Shown here: one piece after another, positions 1 to 10,105 of the stretch
Layout: every line of letters starts with the position of its first letter
How positions within the stretch are numbered: the first letter of the stretch is position 1
Origin: Trichomonas vaginalis G3
Lineage: Eukaryota > Parabasalia > Trichomonadida > Trichomonadidae
Reading direction: 5' to 3'
NCBI RefSeq assembly: GCF_026262505.1
Contig: NC_067204.1
Location: 15,478,165-15,542,164, forward strand
Length of the DNA stretch: 64,000 bases
Made by a program: the position numbers and the translations under genes
The notes under the pieces: generated by a model
Databases searched by the model: none
Told to the model about the DNA's origin: nothing
The model's input: only the letters and a program-made list of their open reading frames with translations

Positions 1-1330
1 CTTTAGCATTGATATCTGCACTATTTGAAATAAGAATTTCTGCAGTTTCCTTGTTATTATTTCTGGCTGCATAATGAAGAGGGGTCAATTCATATTTGTC
101 TTTAGCATTGATATCTGCACCATTTGAAATAAGAATTTCTGCAATTTCTTTTCTATCATACATGGCTGCATAATGAAGAGGGGTAGATTCATATTTGTCT
201 TTAGCATTGATATCTGCACCATTTGAAATAAGAATTTCTGCAGTTTCTTTCCTATTATCTCTGGCTGCATAATGAAGAGGGGTACATCCATCTTTGTCTT
301 TAGCATTGATATCTGCGCCATTTGAAATAAGAATTTCTGCAGTTTCTTTCCTATTATCTCTGGCTGCATAATGAAGAGGGGTCAATTCATATTTGTTTTT
401 AGCATTGATATCTGCACCATTGGAAATAAAATATTCTAAAAGTGATGAAAGATGGAAATTCGGAGAACAAACAAAACATGTGTTGATATCATTTGTTTGA
501 TCCAAACAAACTAAAAATGATTGAAGATTATTGTATTTAGAGCACAATTCTAAATCAATTTTTATATTGTGTTCATTCATCAAAAATGTTACAAAATCAA
601 TATTGTGTGATATAATTGCATATTCCATGCATTTATCATCTGGTTTTTGTACTTTCAAGCATTCATTCATAATGTCTGGATTTCCACCCAAAAAAGAATA
701 TCTAAGACAATTTGGAGTTATTTCTGATTGAAATTTTGTTATTAAAAACTTAAAACAATCAACAGATCCATAATAACAACATAGTTCAAGTAACGAAATA
801 CCTCTTGAATATGGATATAAATCACTTTTTAATTTTTGATTTTTATCAAATCCTTCTCTTTCTGTAAAAATTATAAATGATATTTTGTCATCATCCATAA
901 TAGATCTGTAAATTGTCTTTTGTTCGTGAATATCAGATGAATAATGAGAATCTTCAAAATCGTTAAAACTTTTTCTCTCATTTTCATTCAATACTATATT
1001 GTATTCTTTGTAGAAAAGGTAATTAAAAACTTCGCTGATTTTGTTGACCTGATTTAGATGGCATTCGTAAACAATTTGTTTGACAATCGCTAAATATGAC
1101 TTCATGTAGCGGTTGTTATAAATTGAAAGTTGGGATATTTTATTGATAGTCTCACCAGGCGGAATTCGATAAGAGTCAATCAGGTTTTGTTTGATTTTTT
1201 TGTAAATTGCGTTTAATTTTTCTTCGTCATTTGTTTTCAGCCTGTACAAAGCATCGTAGACATCATTATATCCTGTAAAAACCTCCATCAATTTGTCATA
1301 ATGGGCTTGATTGGTTTTTCCCTTGGACAT
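1..1330 (-). CDS. Ankyrin-repeat protein with DUF3447-like N-terminal region (C-terminus beyond window)
   Basis: An open frame runs without a stop from an ATG at 1330 to the window edge, so at least 443 residues are visible and the C-terminus is missing. Residues 1 to about 300 are helical and Cys/Tyr rich, with a motif of the type YSFLGGNPDIMNECLK, which I recognise as the DUF3447-type region that precedes ankyrin repeats in trichomonad proteins. From about residue 300 there are near-identical 33-residue ankyrin units with the motifs NGADINAK and TPLHYAA; at DNA level they form a 99-bp tandem repeat over positions 1-430. Such proteins are a hugely expanded family in trichomonads and are thought to be protein-interaction scaffolds; no specific role can be assigned. 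No transmembrane segment is seen. Confidence 0.85.
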   Translation of the reverse strand, partial: MSKGKTNQAHYDKLMEVFTGYNDVYDALYRLKTNDEEKLNAIYKKIKQNLIDSYRIPPGETINKISQLSIYNNRYMKSYLAIVKQIVYECHLNQVNKISEVFNYLFYKEYNIVLNENERKSFNDFEDSHYSSDIHEQKTIYRSIMDDDKISFIIFTEREGFDKNQKLKSDLYPYSRGISLLELCCYYGSVDCFKFLITKFQSEITPNCLRYSFLGGNPDIMNECLKVQKPDDKCMEYAIISHNIDFVTFLMNEHNIKIDLELCSKYNNLQSFLVCLDQTNDINTCFVCSPNFHLSSLLEYFISNGADINAKNKYELTPLHYAARDNRKETAEILISNGADINAKDKDGCTPLHYAARDNRKETAEILISNGADINAKDKYESTPLHYAAMYDRKEIAEILISNGADINAKDKYELTPLHYAARNNNKETAEILISNSADINAK

Positions 1331-2270
1331 CAACCAAAAATTTTAGATGTCGTAATTTTTCATAAAATTCTCAAAACTCGATACACATTTTTACCGCCAG
1401 ATTTTTCGTGAGACTACCTTTCTCTATACACTTTTTTTTTGAAATAGTCCACCTCGACTATTTTCAAATTCAGAGACTTTAATTATGAAAATATATAATA
1501 GCATTTAGTACATATTACTGATATGGGTTTAACTTGTTCTCATTTATTGGATAATCACTCAAAAACATATTTGAACACAAATTAAATACAAACTGTACGC
1601 GTATCTCTTTTTTCCTATTGATGTTTCTTTGAACAGACACATTTTGGAATTGAATGAACAAGCATATCATGTGATTTTGTCCGATTGAGTTGAATAAAGT
1701 TTGGTGATCTGTAGTGTGAAGATATATATTTACTACATTCCTTTAGCCCAAAAAAATCATATTTGATCAAATATGATTTCGGGCCTCAGGTGGCTTCGCT
1801 TACCCTTCTAGCAAGCACGCCACCTTCGGCCAAATATATATATATATATATTAATTATATGATATGATCTAATTCAAACTCTCAGAAGTTTTTCGAAAAT
1901 TATATCCTCATTTGTTCGGAAAAGGATATGTGATGAATTCTGATTCTGAATGTATTGTAATAACCAAGCATTAAGTTTTCCGTGAGTTTTGATGATAATT
2001 AAATAATAAATTTTTTGAAAAATTGAATTTTTTACTATTTGGTTGGCGCTTGCACCAACCAAATAGTGAAGAATACTAACATATGTTTAGTTAAAATATG
2101 ATTAAAATTTCTGAACGAATACTATCTAAATTAAGCCATAAAAATTATAAATATAGTATGCTAATTTACTGTAAATTCAAAATGTCAAAAGTTACTTTTC
2201 GCGCCGATAGAATTGACTGAAAAGTGTGAAATAAATATGATAAGGACTTATTCATCGAAAACATCGTGAA
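1331..2270. other. Non-coding spacer with palindromes
   Basis: I see no convincing gene here. The stretch holds a perfect 26-bp palindrome at 1754-1779 (core ATTTGATCAAAT), a GC-richer hairpin-like block at 1780-1832, a TA dinucleotide run at about 1833-1855, and a perfect 13-bp inverted repeat with an 8-base loop at 2034-2067. Short open frames on the minus strand (1874-2062) have no recognisable content. Confidence 0.6.
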
Positions 2271-2344
2271 GCTTTCCTAGCTCAACAGGATAGAGCTTTG
2301 GACTTTTAATCCAAGGGTTTGGGGTTCGAGTCCCCAGGATAGCG
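2271..2344 (+). tRNA. tRNA-Lys (anticodon UUU)
   Basis: A full cloverleaf can be drawn: acceptor GCTTTCC/GGATAGC with one T-T mismatch, D stem GCTC/GAGC, anticodon stem TTGGA/TCCAA around the loop CTTTTAA (anticodon TTT, lysine), a five-base variable loop, and T stem TGGGG/CCCCA around TTCGAGT. A run of six T follows directly at 2345, as expected for RNA polymerase III termination. No intron is present. The B box GGTTCGAGTCC is canonical. Confidence 0.93.
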
Positions 2345-2405
2345 TTTTTTAAATTTTTCTTCCGTTTTTACATTGTTTTTCAAAACAATTATTTTACAAA
2401 AATAA

Positions 2406-3290
2406 ATGAGTGATACCAAGCCAAGCAATGACAGAAGGGTTCGCAAAAGATTAAAACGTGAACCATCAAGCAATAATAACGATGCTCAGACTGATTCTCC
2501 AAGTAAAAATTCTGTTTTTATTTTATCAAATGACGACGATGACAGTGGTGTTGATTCAGAAACACCAAAAGTACAGGTACATACAATGACTCAATCAAAG
2601 AGCGAAACACCTATGGTCAATCCACATGCAAATTCAGCATTAGAGATTCCAAGATTACAAAATATGCCTCAAGAATCAAAACCACAGTTACGATTACTTG
2701 ACAGATACAAATCTTCAACACCACGCGCATCTTCAAGGCTTCAACTTATACCAATATGGGAACGAGTAAATCATTACACAGTTCATCGTGAAAAAGTTTG
2801 GCAAGGAGGAACATTTCATAAATTATTTACAATGAAGCAAGTTGGAGATAATTCTGGCTCATTTGTTGCTCAAGCCAAATATGCTTCTACTTTTTCACAG
2901 GAAATCAAAGTTTCGAATCCTCGAGGACTTATATGTGAAATCGATACTAATAATGAAGGTCTTTTTAATATGAGACTTGGAAATGATATATCGTTGTCTC
3001 TCAAAATTGAAGCAGGGCATGCTGTACATGCTGAGTTTTTCGAGATAGATGGCGTAATCCCGCCTTACAAAAAGCTTACAAGTCCTCCAGGAATATGCTC
3101 AGATTTGAAATCGGCATTTGGAGATAGAAAAGCAATCCCAAGTATTAAAAACTGTAAAATGTGCTTCAATGGTGAAGAAATCATTGCTGTCAGAAAAGTT
3201 GCAAAAGATGATGTTGAAATTGATGCTAAAGGAACAATATCCTTCCTCGCATGCTTTTCTATTGCACTTTTCATGTTTGTTCAATCATAA
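2406..3290 (+). CDS. Basic/Ser-rich nuclear-type protein, probably the 5' exon of a cyclophilin-like gene
   Basis: The start is the ATG at 2406, 62 bases after the tRNA. Residues 1-120 are low complexity (Ser, Asn, Asp) with a basic RRVRKRLKRE cluster that could be a nuclear localisation signal; residues 120-280 look like a folded beta-rich domain (KVWQGGTFHKLFTM and following) that I do not recognise. The last 13 residues are hydrophobic and look like translated intron. A donor-like GCATGC at 3249 and an acceptor CTTCAG ending at 3596, preceded by a branch-like ACTGAC, are both in phase 0, which would join residue 281 to the next reading frame. The intron is inference. If unspliced, the product is 294 residues. 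Confidence 0.6.
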   Translation: MSDTKPSNDRRVRKRLKREPSSNNNDAQTDSPSKNSVFILSNDDDDSGVDSETPKVQVHTMTQSKSETPMVNPHANSALEIPRLQNMPQESKPQLRLLDRYKSSTPRASSRLQLIPIWERVNHYTVHREKVWQGGTFHKLFTMKQVGDNSGSFVAQAKYASTFSQEIKVSNPRGLICEIDTNNEGLFNMRLGNDISLSLKIEAGHAVHAEFFEIDGVIPPYKKLTSPPGICSDLKSAFGDRKAIPSIKNCKMCFNGEEIIAVRKVAKDDVEIDAKGTISFLACFSIALFMFVQS

Positions 3291-3575
3291 TTTTGTTTGT
3301 TTCTATACTAAAATTTAACTCAATTTTCCTTCTTTATATAGTTTTAAAAGATCATCAGATCATACATAAGAATCCTTTTAGATAGTGATTTTCTCTCAAT
3401 TCTTTTAGTTAATGAGGATTGAAAAGTCATCATATTTCGAATATTTTATGGGTGTGCTGTTAATTTGCATGATTTTATAACCAATTGAATCCCAACTAAA
3501 ATATTTATAGTTTCAGATGCTTAAAAGTCACTTGACTTCATCACTGAACATGTTTCGGAAAAACTGACAGATTTT

Positions 3576-4109
3576 ATGTTTTCTTTTCTCCTTCAGTGCA
3601 CACTTTCAACACCCAAAGTGTTTGAGCGAGGCTATTTAGATATTGTTATAGATAAAGTTCGCTCTGGAAGGCTTGATATCGGTTTCTTCAACCGTGAAGC
3701 TCCAAATTGGTTCGCAACTTTAGAGCCCGGATTAAAATGCTTAAGCGGACAGTACTGCTTCAGAGGTGTTAATGCATCGAACTACAATCCAGGAAATTCA
3801 GTTTCCTTCGGTTCAGTTTTTCTTGATAAAGTTGAAACAAAGCCAGCAGATTATCCAACATCTCCATGCAATATCCCCTATATGATATGTTCAGTACCAC
3901 GAAATGAACAAACTTCACCAGAAATCATCATTACAATGAAAGAAAACGCAGATGTTCCAGAAAACGCTGTTCCAATTGGGAGACTCATTAGTGGAAGGAA
4001 TATAATACAAAAAATTGCAAATTTTGTTGATTCAGGAAATGATATCAATAAAGTTCGAGTTTGCACATGCGGCATACAATACGATAGAGATGATGATTAC
4101 GATATATAA
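3576..4109 (+). CDS. Divergent cyclophilin-like domain protein
   Basis: The frame of 177 residues opens at ATG 3576, but the first seven residues (MFSFLLQ) translate a pyrimidine tract ending in CAG at 3596, so the real exon probably starts at 3597. The domain shows the cyclophilin order: a strand with a GRLDIGFF-like segment, a tract resembling LxxGxYxFRGVNxxNYNPG, and an end block PIGRLISGRNIIQKI like the VVxGxxVVxKI of peptidyl-prolyl isomerases. The usual catalytic Arg/Phe/Trp residues are not clear, so activity is doubtful. The upstream frame at 2406-3290 is likely the N-terminal half of the same gene. The acidic tail RDDDYDI ends the protein. Another fold of similar size cannot be excluded. 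Confidence 0.5.
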   Translation: MFSFLLQCTLSTPKVFERGYLDIVIDKVRSGRLDIGFFNREAPNWFATLEPGLKCLSGQYCFRGVNASNYNPGNSVSFGSVFLDKVETKPADYPTSPCNIPYMICSVPRNEQTSPEIIITMKENADVPENAVPIGRLISGRNIIQKIANFVDSGNDINKVRVCTCGIQYDRDDDYDI

Positions 4110-4315
4110 TTTCTTAGAGCTTTATGATATTCATTTCATTTAACTCTAAGATTTTATTTAATATTCCGATATCGTATTCAGAATAAATGTTTATTTGTTT
4201 ATGTAATTACTAAAACTATTTCTATATTCGAAATTAAACAAACTCAATATAAAATATAAAGTAAAATATCATGATAATAAATAAAAATAATTTAACAAAA
4301 GCAACAAAATATCCA

Positions 4316-5390
4316 TTAATAAAAAGTTTTTCTAGCAGGAGAAGCCGAACGGCGTGCATCTCTTTGCTTCTTCCATGCAGTAGGGTCAAACCTTTTCAGA
4401 GGAATATGTTCACTTCTATATGATGTATTAGTACGTGTTGGAGTGGAACCTCTTGATGATCTAGCGGATGAATTTCTAGAAGACCTCACTGATGAACTTC
4501 TTGAATTATTCGAAGAACTTGCTACTGAATTTCTCCTAGAGCTTTGAACAGAGCTGTTTCTAGAGGAATTACGAGAATTAAAAGCAGAATTATTCCTGGA
4601 TGAAATAGATGAACTTCTGGCAGAAGCATTTCTTGAATTTTTAGCAGATGCGTTTCTTGAATTAGATGATCCAGAGCGAACTGTTTTATATGGTCCAGAA
4701 GTTTGTCTGGTACGTGGAGATACAGTTTGACGTTCAGCAATACTACTAGAGTGAGGGCTAGGTGCTCGGCGATCATATGAAGATTGTTGAATTTTAGAAT
4801 GAGAAGTTTCTTGAAGAGATTTAATAATCCTTTCCTTCTTAGATAGATCTTCCTTCAACTTTTCGTTTTCATCCTGTAACATTTGAATTTGTTGAATCAA
4901 ATCTTGTTTTTCAGCAAAAAATGCTTGAGATTGTTCATAAAGTTGTTTTGTATCAATTGATTTTCTATGTCAAGTCTGGGACCTTGTGTTTTCTTTAGAT
5001 CTTTGATTATATCAACTAATTCTTGTGTAGAGTAGGGCTTTGGTTCAAGCTTGAAGGGTAAAGCTATTTTAACCATTATGTTGATACTAAATATAAGAAG
5101 CAATTCACTTCCAACATCGTTTTTTTGTGTAACATCTTTTACATATGTTAGTTTGATTTCGCAACCCTTTTTCAATTTAAGGGAATCATAAACAATTTTT
5201 GAGCAAGCTCTTGGTCTTTGAGGATTGTCTGCTGCGCTAACAAACTAAAATAATTATAATCGAAAGTTGATTGCCATCTGTGATAGTTAATTGGATCATT
5301 TGCTTCTACTCTCATTTCGTTCTCGCTTACAATCTTAATTGTGATATCTATCATGTTATTATCTAGTTCGAGCTGAAGATTGTAAGTCAT
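4316..5390 (-). pseudogene. CCDC61: CCDC61/VFL3-like coiled-coil protein, broken by two frameshifts
   Basis: Three overlapping minus-strand frames make one protein. The first (from ATG 5390) has an N-terminal head with YHRWQSTFDYNYFSLL, which resembles the XRCC4-like head of CCDC61/VFL3 (pattern QWxxxFDxxYI). The second continues as LTYVKDVTQ then ALPFKLEPKPYSTQELVDII, like the LDLLTY and YPLPL-L segments of that family. The third is a short coiled coil (MLQDENEKLKEDLSKKERI) and a long Ser/Arg/Asn tail with SSRNSS-type repeats. Frame breaks lie at about 5172-5180 and 4965-4975. CCDC61 family members act at centrioles and basal bodies and bind microtubules, which suits a flagellate. The breaks are either real decay or assembly indels. 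Confidence 0.55.
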
Positions 5391-5711
5391 TTTGTTCTTG
5401 AAAAATCGAAGTTTCACAAACGTACGAAAAAAAAATCATCTTGAAAAATTTAAAACTAAAAATGTTTTAAAATTCTCTATCTTTACAAAGCACAGATGCT
5501 ATTTCATTATAAATTGGAATGAAAAATCGTAATTCAAAATCGATTATCAAAATAATTTTTCATAATATTCTGCCTAGGTAGTCAATCTAATAAAACTACT
5601 CAAGGGTAAGTGAAGTATCATACATCCGGTTTGAAAAATGAGAGTAAATAAAAGATAAAAATTCCAATAAATAAGTATAAAGTTTAAGCATATCTCGTAG
5701 TTTTGTTTTGA

Positions 5712-6509
5712 TCACTGTGCGCCATAGCTTGAAAAACGAGGCTCTGGGATTGAGTTGTACTTTGGAGGATAAATAACAGCACTCCTTAAGAATTGGATTG
5801 ACTGTGCTTTCTCAAATAGTGCTTCAGCATCCCTCAATGTTGTTTTTGCAGCATTATCTTTGTCAACAAACTTCAAAAGTCTGTATGAATTGATTGCCTC
5901 TTCAATAAATGGCTGTACCATGACAGTGCATGGGAAATTATCAGCAATATTTGCAAGCGCACGGTTTGATTCATAAATAACTTTGGTAAGATAACCACGA
6001 AGGATTTCGAAAAATTCACTTGGGAATTTGCCATCTATTGAATGGAAATTAGGCTGAACATTAGGATTCTGATGATGGAAAATAACCTTAGAGTGGTAAA
6101 TTGATGCAAGACCCAAGGCAATGTTCCAATATGGTGTAAGTTTTTCATCGAAGCGTTGTTTTTCATAATAACTGGAAAGCATATCAATCTTCTTGAGAGC
6201 ATCATCTGCTGCCTCTAATTTCTTCATCATTTGGAAGACAGACAGGGCAAATATATAATTTGGCGCCAAAATTGGATTTGTCTGCCAGTGGTTATCATCA
6301 ATAATGATATTAACCATCATTTGCATAGATACATTAGAGTCTCTAAGCATACCATTGATAATTCTGCGAACATGCTTCGATTTTGGTGGCTTATCATCAT
6401 TTTTGCATGCTTTAATAACCCACTCGACAAAGGCTGAGTTGTTTAAATGATCGTAGCCTTTAATAATCGCTGGCATTATTACTCTCGCCTCAGAGCTATT
6501 CGAATCCAT
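5712..6509 (-). CDS. ANTH-like domain protein
   Basis: I choose the ATG at 6509 (265 residues) because the longer frame adds only low-complexity hydrophobic residues from the AT-rich leader. Near the N-terminus ACKNDDKPPKSKHVRRII resembles the KATSHDExPPKEKHVRxI signature of ANTH/CALM domains, which bind phosphoinositides and clathrin at endocytic sites. The rest is all-helical, as expected for the ANTH superhelix, and there is no clathrin-box tail, so the protein is shorter than AP180. The short tail (YPPKYNSIPEPRFSSYGAQ) is proline and serine rich. The assignment rests on one motif and the helical pattern; another helical adaptor is possible. Confidence 0.45.
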   Translation of the reverse strand: MDSNSSEARVIMPAIIKGYDHLNNSAFVEWVIKACKNDDKPPKSKHVRRIINGMLRDSNVSMQMMVNIIIDDNHWQTNPILAPNYIFALSVFQMMKKLEAADDALKKIDMLSSYYEKQRFDEKLTPYWNIALGLASIYHSKVIFHHQNPNVQPNFHSIDGKFPSEFFEILRGYLTKVIYESNRALANIADNFPCTVMVQPFIEEAINSYRLLKFVDKDNAAKTTLRDAEALFEKAQSIQFLRSAVIYPPKYNSIPEPRFSSYGAQ

Positions 6510-7495
6510 AAAATTTGATAAAATTTCATAAAAATTTATATCAGAAAAAAAAGGGGAGATGTAACACTTTTTTATTTCTCGGATGTAAAGGTTAAGGGTG
6601 AAGCATTTCAGTTTGTGTTCTATGAGTATTAGTGATTGCACACACGCATTACTTTACTTTCAAGGATAACATGATATTTATTCCTGATGTGTTTCTCGGT
6701 ATTCATCAAAATATGATTAGTTTTCAAATCATAGCGTTGATATGAATCCACTTTGGCAATGGTTAGTTTAGAGATGATCTTGATTCCTTCGAAAGTCAGA
6801 TTCATGAAAAAATATCGAGACATATCACTGACCAATGACTAGTTAATTATCATTACACTAATTATGTTCTTTGATATTTTCTATTAATTCATGATTAATG
6901 CTCACTTTTAATACTTCACTTCTAAAATCTTTATAAATTTCCTTCTTGTAAAACGATTACGCATATTATAATCTGGATTAAGATGAATATGTTCTGATTC
7001 GTTTGAAATTACTTTGATTTATTTGGCATTATTTTGAATTGATCGTGCTCTATGGATTTCAATTGAGATTTCGCAGTATATGATGTATCCATGATTAATG
7101 GAATATAGAATTCATCATCATAAGCAATCAAAAATTTTATGATATTTAGATGTTCAAAAACATTTTAGAATTAGTCAACTGTGTTTGTTAGTTGCAGCGT
7201 GATGAATTCCAATGTCAAATTAAAATGTTGAATACGAAATATTGGAAAATAGTGTGCACACTATTACCGCTGCCAAATATTCTTTACCACTTTGTCCTAT
7301 TAAATTCGAATTCAGCTTCTTAACGGATTTCATTTGTAATTCTGATTCATTTCTCAGATTCGGAATAATTTTTTTAATATTTGCATATGATTATAGGCAA
7401 CATTTTCAAACAAAATTATATATTTGCAATTCATTTTCAAAGGGACGGTGAAAAATTCCGAGAAAAAAAAGCTTTACATTGGATCTCTTGAAAAA
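6510..7495. other. AT-rich intergenic stretch, nothing recognised
   Basis: This kilobase contains a 68-residue minus-strand frame (6629-6835) without recognisable features and a plus-strand frame (7242-7451) that overlaps the LRR gene leader. I see no RNA gene, repeat or motif that I can defend. Confidence 0.5.
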
Positions 7496-9682
7496 ATGAT
7501 TGATGAAAAAGCTAAGATATCGATAGGTGGCATGTATCGAGAAAAAGCATGCAAACCGTTCTATATCAATCATGTCACGATGTCTGATGAAGGAAATATC
7601 AAAAAAGGCTCGAAATGCATTTTATTGATGACAGATTTCGATATACAGATATTTAAATCCAAAGCTTTTGGTAAAGTTGCACAGTATAAGTACTTTACTC
7701 ACCAAGATGTTAAAGAAATAGAACTTACAAACGATAAAATCTTACGAATAAAATATGAGTCAGAAGAGCATCTCATTAGTGGTCCAGAGATGGATGATGC
7801 TTTTAAGAAATTGTTCGAAGCTATATTTACCATCCTTCCAACTGAAGAACTCCCTCAAATCACTCCATTATTAAGAATGAAGAAGCCTGATAATGCTCCG
7901 ATTAAGCGTTACAAATTCCTCACTTATCTTCGTGATGAAAAGCCTAATCATGAGATTTCTGGCTATCTTCAGAACTACAACTTTTTAGGCCACTCTTTTA
8001 ACTTTGATTCTCTCGTTGCATTATTAAACAAAGGATTAATTATCCTTCTTGAGTCAATTAACGTCACAAATATCGATACTATAGAAATTCCTCTGTTTCA
8101 AAATCCAAAATGGAAAGATGTTGCCAAATTCCTTAAGAATTCGTCAAATATTACAACATTGGTATCAAGAGATACCGTTAATGAAGATATAAGGAAAGTT
8201 ATATCTGCATTAAAAGAAGAAAAAATGGATGGTAAGCGCCGCATCAATAGTATCCAATTAATTAACTCTAAAACAGAAAGATTAGATGTTAAATATCTTT
8301 TGGACCTCGCACACGTTCCTTTCCTGACTTCTTACAAATTAGAAAATCCATTTCTCGACCAATCCGCAAACCATGAGTTCAACAAGCAGTTTGAGTCAAA
8401 TGCAAACAAATTTGAGGACATAGAGATCTTGAATTTCAGCAAAATGAGTATTAATTACGCTCCGATTTTCAATTTCCCTAATTTAACAGAGTTAGCGTTG
8501 AATTCATGCGAAGTTGAAGTTGCCGATGTATTCCAATTACTGTCAACTAAGAGAAATATCAAACTGAGAAGATTAGAGCTTCAAAATAATATAACTAAGA
8601 AATCTGTACCTGAAGACTTACTTCTTCCACCTAATCTTGAGTCAATAGACCTTTCCAATAACACATGGAACGCTTCCGCCCTCGTAGCAATCTTCCTTGT
8701 CATAACAGATCATCAAACCGCATCGCAGAAGCTTCGTTTGGAACTAGCGAACACGAAAGTCGAAGATAATAAATGGGATGAGTTCAAACAAAACCTCGAT
8801 AACTTCTCAACCGAAAAATTGACAGAATTTAATTGGGATAACAACCCACTCTTCCCAGATCTCGTTGATTACTTATCGGAATGCCGTATTGCATGGTTAT
8901 CTATCAATGGATGCATAAACCAAGGTGAAAAAGTGCTTGAAAACGTTTATAGATATATTGCCTTCACAAAACGTTTAAGATATCTATTTTGCGCTGGCTC
9001 GGAGAGCAAGATATTACTTGATCATGTCAAATATATCATTGTTGCCCTCAAAACCAATCGTTCTTTGTCTCATATTGATTTATCAAACCAAGGATTCCCT
9101 CCTGCGATCCTTGACAGCTTATCGGACGCATTAATGCACAACAGAGCAGTCGTTACCGTCAAAGCTGTAGGCAATGGCATTACAGAAGGCGATGCTTTGA
9201 ATAAATTTTACAAATCTTTCGCAAGAAGAGGTGTTAACCTTTCCATTACGTTCTTCGATGATAAATATAAGATCAAGGACCCGCTACTTCTCGATTTGAT
9301 GGAAATTGTTCGACAAGGAAACCCAAAGATCGCAATTCCATCGGAATGCAGGCCAAAGTTCTTAACAGTCGATCAGGATGAAGAGGAAGAGGAGGAAGAA
9401 GACGAGGAAGAGGAAGAATATTACGAGGAAGAAGAGGAAGACGAAGGAGAAGAGGAAGGAAATGAAAACCAAGCTCAACAACCTTCCGCACAGCCTCAGA
9501 TGCCTCTTCCTGGTGTTCCTCAACAGTCTGGATCGTTACCAAGCTCTCCTCAGATTTATATTGATCCAAGATCGAAGATAAGGATTCCGCCGGTACCAGC
9601 ACCTGATCCTAATATGATCAGGCAAAGATTGGCTGATGCTTACCAGATCAAAAACCTTTCTTTGAGGTTAAATAATTGTTAA
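7496..9682 (+). CDS. CARMIL-like leucine-rich repeat protein with acidic, proline-rich tail
   Basis: The ATG at 7496 gives 728 residues; a longer frame from 7424 has only a TTG start. Residues 1-125 resemble a PH-like domain (CILLMTDFDIQIF then VKEIELTNDKILRIKYE). Residues 130-620 carry irregular leucine-rich repeats such as LTELALNSC, LRRLELQNN, LESIDLSNN and LSHIDLSNQG, the pattern of CARMIL-family actin regulators, which are numerous in trichomonads. Residues 640-690 are almost pure Glu/Asp/Tyr, followed by a Pro/Gln segment and a short basic-hydrophobic end. A role at membrane-actin contacts follows from family knowledge only. No transmembrane segment is present, so it is unlikely to be a surface BspA protein. 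Confidence 0.65.
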   Translation: MIDEKAKISIGGMYREKACKPFYINHVTMSDEGNIKKGSKCILLMTDFDIQIFKSKAFGKVAQYKYFTHQDVKEIELTNDKILRIKYESEEHLISGPEMDDAFKKLFEAIFTILPTEELPQITPLLRMKKPDNAPIKRYKFLTYLRDEKPNHEISGYLQNYNFLGHSFNFDSLVALLNKGLIILLESINVTNIDTIEIPLFQNPKWKDVAKFLKNSSNITTLVSRDTVNEDIRKVISALKEEKMDGKRRINSIQLINSKTERLDVKYLLDLAHVPFLTSYKLENPFLDQSANHEFNKQFESNANKFEDIEILNFSKMSINYAPIFNFPNLTELALNSCEVEVADVFQLLSTKRNIKLRRLELQNNITKKSVPEDLLLPPNLESIDLSNNTWNASALVAIFLVITDHQTASQKLRLELANTKVEDNKWDEFKQNLDNFSTEKLTEFNWDNNPLFPDLVDYLSECRIAWLSINGCINQGEKVLENVYRYIAFTKRLRYLFCAGSESKILLDHVKYIIVALKTNRSLSHIDLSNQGFPPAILDSLSDALMHNRAVVTVKAVGNGITEGDALNKFYKSFARRGVNLSITFFDDKYKIKDPLLLDLMEIVRQGNPKIAIPSECRPKFLTVDQDEEEEEEEDEEEEEYYEEEEEDEGEEEGNENQAQQPSAQPQMPLPGVPQQSGSLPSSPQIYIDPRSKIRIPPVPAPDPNMIRQRLADAYQIKNLSLRLNNC

Positions 9683-10105
9683 TTTATTATTATTTAATTA
9701 AAACATTAACTATATGTATTATTTTCATATAAGTCTATGGAAAATATTTCGAATTTTATCATCCAATATAAAAGTTATGATGCTCTAAATAGCAAAGATT
9801 TTTAAAAGATTCCGAAACGGAAGCTACAGTTAAACCATTCGTTGTTATTTTCCATATACAGATAGATTTGCGCTTGCTTATCCATAGAATAGAATGATGG
9901 AGAAAAGAATTTAACGAGCAACGTCCAACAAGCTGCTTTTCTAACATAAATATAAAGTCTAACTTATTTCCATTAATTTAATGCATATATGAATGTTAAT
10001 AATGTTAATAAGAAGATGATGAATTGGATCAGAAAAAAATTAGAGCCTAAATTACCGGATAGAATAATATAATTTATAATAAAACAAAACAATAAATAAT
10101 AATTC
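9683..10105. other. Convergent intergenic spacer
   Basis: The spacer lies between the 3' ends of the LRR gene and the caspase-like gene. It is AT rich with short meaningless frames; no structured element seen. Confidence 0.5.

Noticed and set aside
85-369. Repeat protein of 94 residues on the minus strand
   Set aside because: Another frame of the 99-bp ankyrin repeats; the ankyrin frame is the coding one.
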